A stretch of DNA of 64,000 bases. It comes from Chrysoperla carnea (lineage: Eukaryota; Arthropoda; Insecta; Neuroptera; Chrysopidae). Positions 62,493 to 64,000 of the stretch are shown one piece after another. Each line of letters opens with the position of its first letter. Within the stretch, counting starts at the first letter, position 1. The notes under the pieces were generated by a model, which was given only the letters and a program-made list of their open reading frames with translations, was not told the origin of the DNA and made no database searches. The position numbers and the translations under genes were made by a program. Location of the stretch: assembly GCF_905475395.1 (NCBI RefSeq), contig NC_058342.1, positions 37,651,640-37,715,639 on the forward strand, read 5' to 3'.

Positions 62493-62588
62493 GGTAACGT
62501 CATCGACTTATTAACTCCAGGAACATCGAAGGACAAGAACGACTCAACTCCACCAGACTTAGAAGGTAACCTCATCGACTTATTAGCC
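62445..62588 (+). repeat. 72-bp tandem repeat at the TACC 5' exon
   Basis: Two copies starting at 62445 and 62517, period 72 bp (24 codons). The second is in frame and reads PGTSKDKNDSTPPDLEGNLI then DLLA. The first reads PGTSKDKIDSTPPVL then a TAG stop, then GNVIDLLT. At this position the second copy has GAA. Confidence 0.85.
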
Positions 62589-63752
62589 TCATTGACAATG
62601 TCTGAGGTAGACGACAAAAAAAAATCTGATCCATCGGATTCGTTACCAATATCGACTGCAGAAGAAGAGTTAGCCGAAGTACTGGAAAGCGCCAACGCAC
62701 TTGTTGAAACCATTTCAAAACGGGACGATGTGGATCCAAACGTAAGTTTATTCATTTCTGTATTCTGTTTTTGAATCAAGTGATCAAGTGATAGTGTTTA
62801 AAATTATCAATTTTTCTTGAATTAACGAAATTTACAAATTTTTAATTGTCAATAAAAATGATTTTTCGTGTCTAAAAATGAATAAATGGAAATGAAAAGT
62901 TAATTAAAATATGTTATTAATCGTGTAAAATTAATATTTCAAAGTTTGGGGTTATGGTGTTTGTTTTTAAAGCACCTTGAATCTACATTGTGTACTGTGT
63001 GTACAAAGAATCCATCTTCAGATTTTCTGACCCACGGGTTGGCCATGCTTCTTATGTCCGCCTGTTAACAAAATACACGATAACTAAAAAAGGAAAAGAA
63101 AAATCTGTTTTTTTTTTTTTATGATTTTTATTTTTTTTTGTAATTTACAGACAGCAATTATGGCACGCCAATTACTTAGTAGTGTGATGGAATTAAAAGA
63201 TTTACCCTCCACCAATACTAGAGCAGATGAAAATTTGGTTCAGCAAGCAATTGCGGCCAAAACTAACGAGGAAAAACTCAAGTAAGTTCATTTTCATTTA
63301 TTTATTTATGATGTAAACGTTATAAGTTATTGCTGAAAACCTGGAAATTTCTAAAATTCTAGACGTTTCAAGATGTGCTTGCTCGCAAACGGAACTCCTG
63401 GATGCGTAATGAGTACTATTTCCGCTTGTGCCTTGTCCCTACAATTCCCTGGAATATCCTGGTATACCGGTATTCAATATCAGGTTTACATTCATTTGTT
63501 CCGCTGGCTCATTTAAGGACGTTTGGCAATCCTGTGTTACCTTAGATACGCTTCCCTAAAAATCTAGAAAATAATTTTATATTAAAGTACAGTGTGTAAC
63601 AGAATGATTATGTTATATTTCAGTGTTGTTATTTCTGAGTATGAAAAAACGATTGCAAAACTAATTCGGGATAATGCGTGTATTGTAAAGGAACGTGACA
63701 CGTTTCAAGTTCATCTGGCCAATGTCGAAGCTGCATTTTCGGACGTACACCA
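62493..63752 (+). CDS. tacc: TACC (transforming acidic coiled-coil) protein, 5' part
   Basis: TACC proteins act at centrosomes and spindle poles, stabilising microtubules with Msps/XMAP215. Visible exons: about 62493-62741, 63151-63281, 63624-63752; the gene continues beyond the window. The first exon is drawn from the AG of TCTTATAG; an alternative is initiation at ATG 62598 (MSEVDDKKK). It encodes an acidic Ser/Pro/Asp-rich stretch and EEELAEVLESANALVETISK. The third exon starts the TACC coiled coil: VVISEYEKTIAKLIRDN, then KERDTFQVHLANVEAAFSDV, matching the family pattern VLxEYEKTIxxMI ... LNSVExSFSDL. Identification rests on that block. Upstream exons are not visible. Confidence 0.85.
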
Positions 63753-64000
63753 GTAAGTAATAACTATTATTTCAAACAAACCAAACTGGGGAGGGGTAGA
63801 GATTGAATCTTTCTCTGAAGTTAGTTGAGCTCTTGGATAAGTTTGCTATGATGATATAACTGAAGTTTGAATAGGTTCGACTCCTAGGCCTCCTACCCAA
63901 AGACGTTTCGTCTTCGGAAGAGATCATTTTCAAGGAGGGCACGGAGGACTCGTTAGTTTAGGTTCTAGACACCCACTTACGATATTCCTCCTTTGGTTTA

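Noticed and set aside
62420-62779. 119-codon antisense ORF across the TACC first exon
   Set aside because: Mirror of the repetitive coding exon. The + frame has splice signals, TACC homology downstream and family-like composition.
1-64000. CRISPR arrays, operons, ribosome-binding sites, tRNA or rRNA genes
   Set aside because: The genes have spliceosomal introns, so this is eukaryotic. No regularly spaced repeats with unique spacers were seen and I recognised no tRNA or rRNA, though a tRNA scan was not possible.
1-64000. Intact transposase or reverse transcriptase genes
   Set aside because: All mobile elements seen are short and non-coding; no long ORF shows transposase or RT motifs.

Overview
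The window is AT-rich animal nuclear DNA with GT-AG introns, long intergenic stretches and many short inverted-repeat transposon remnants. It is almost certainly from an insect. Evidence: a big brain (bib) aquaporin-family gene, an insect-type metabotropic glutamate receptor, an arthropod FxxxR-amide neuropeptide precursor, and an interstitial array based on the insect telomere unit CCTAA. The order is not determinable by eye.

Seven protein-coding genes can be reconstructed exon by exon, all on the + strand. (1) 48-9102: the 3' part of an mGluR, from late in the ligand-binding domain to the stop. (2) 23134-24714: a natalisin/tachykinin-like neuropeptide precursor in two exons. (3) 26046-29790: a carboxylesterase-like ectoenzyme or adhesion protein with a C-terminal membrane anchor, ten exons. 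(4) 31334-41046: big brain, five coding exons. (5) 49127-51996: an RGS7-binding-protein (R7BP) family protein, five coding exons. (6) 58624-60459: a secreted pancreatic-lipase-like enzyme, six exons. (7) 62493 to the right edge: the start of a TACC (transforming acidic coiled-coil) gene, cut by the window end. TATA-plus-initiator core promoters are visible in front of genes 2 and 6.

The rest (9.1-23.0, 24.7-26.0, 29.8-31.3, 41.0-49.1, 52.0-58.5 and 60.5-62.5 kb, plus large introns) shows no convincing genes. It holds at least a dozen families of short non-coding elements with terminal inverted repeats: Tc1/mariner-like with TA flanks, pogo-like, piggyBac-like with TTAA flanks, hAT-like, and foldback. 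Several are nested. No intact transposase was seen. At 16304-16896 a G-rich/C-rich hexamer array abuts a telomere-like pentamer array.

Functionally, mGluR, the neuropeptide precursor and the R7BP-like protein all belong to neuronal G-protein signalling, and bib acts in neurogenesis, but nothing in the sequence shows that the neighbourhood is a co-regulated cluster. The most interesting points are the esterase (catalytic triad kept, oxyanion hole changed, membrane anchored), the mixed FLGSR/FWAHR/FILSR peptide repertoire, the TACC 72-bp coding repeat in which one copy carries a stop that could be a splice acceptor, and the telomere-like array.
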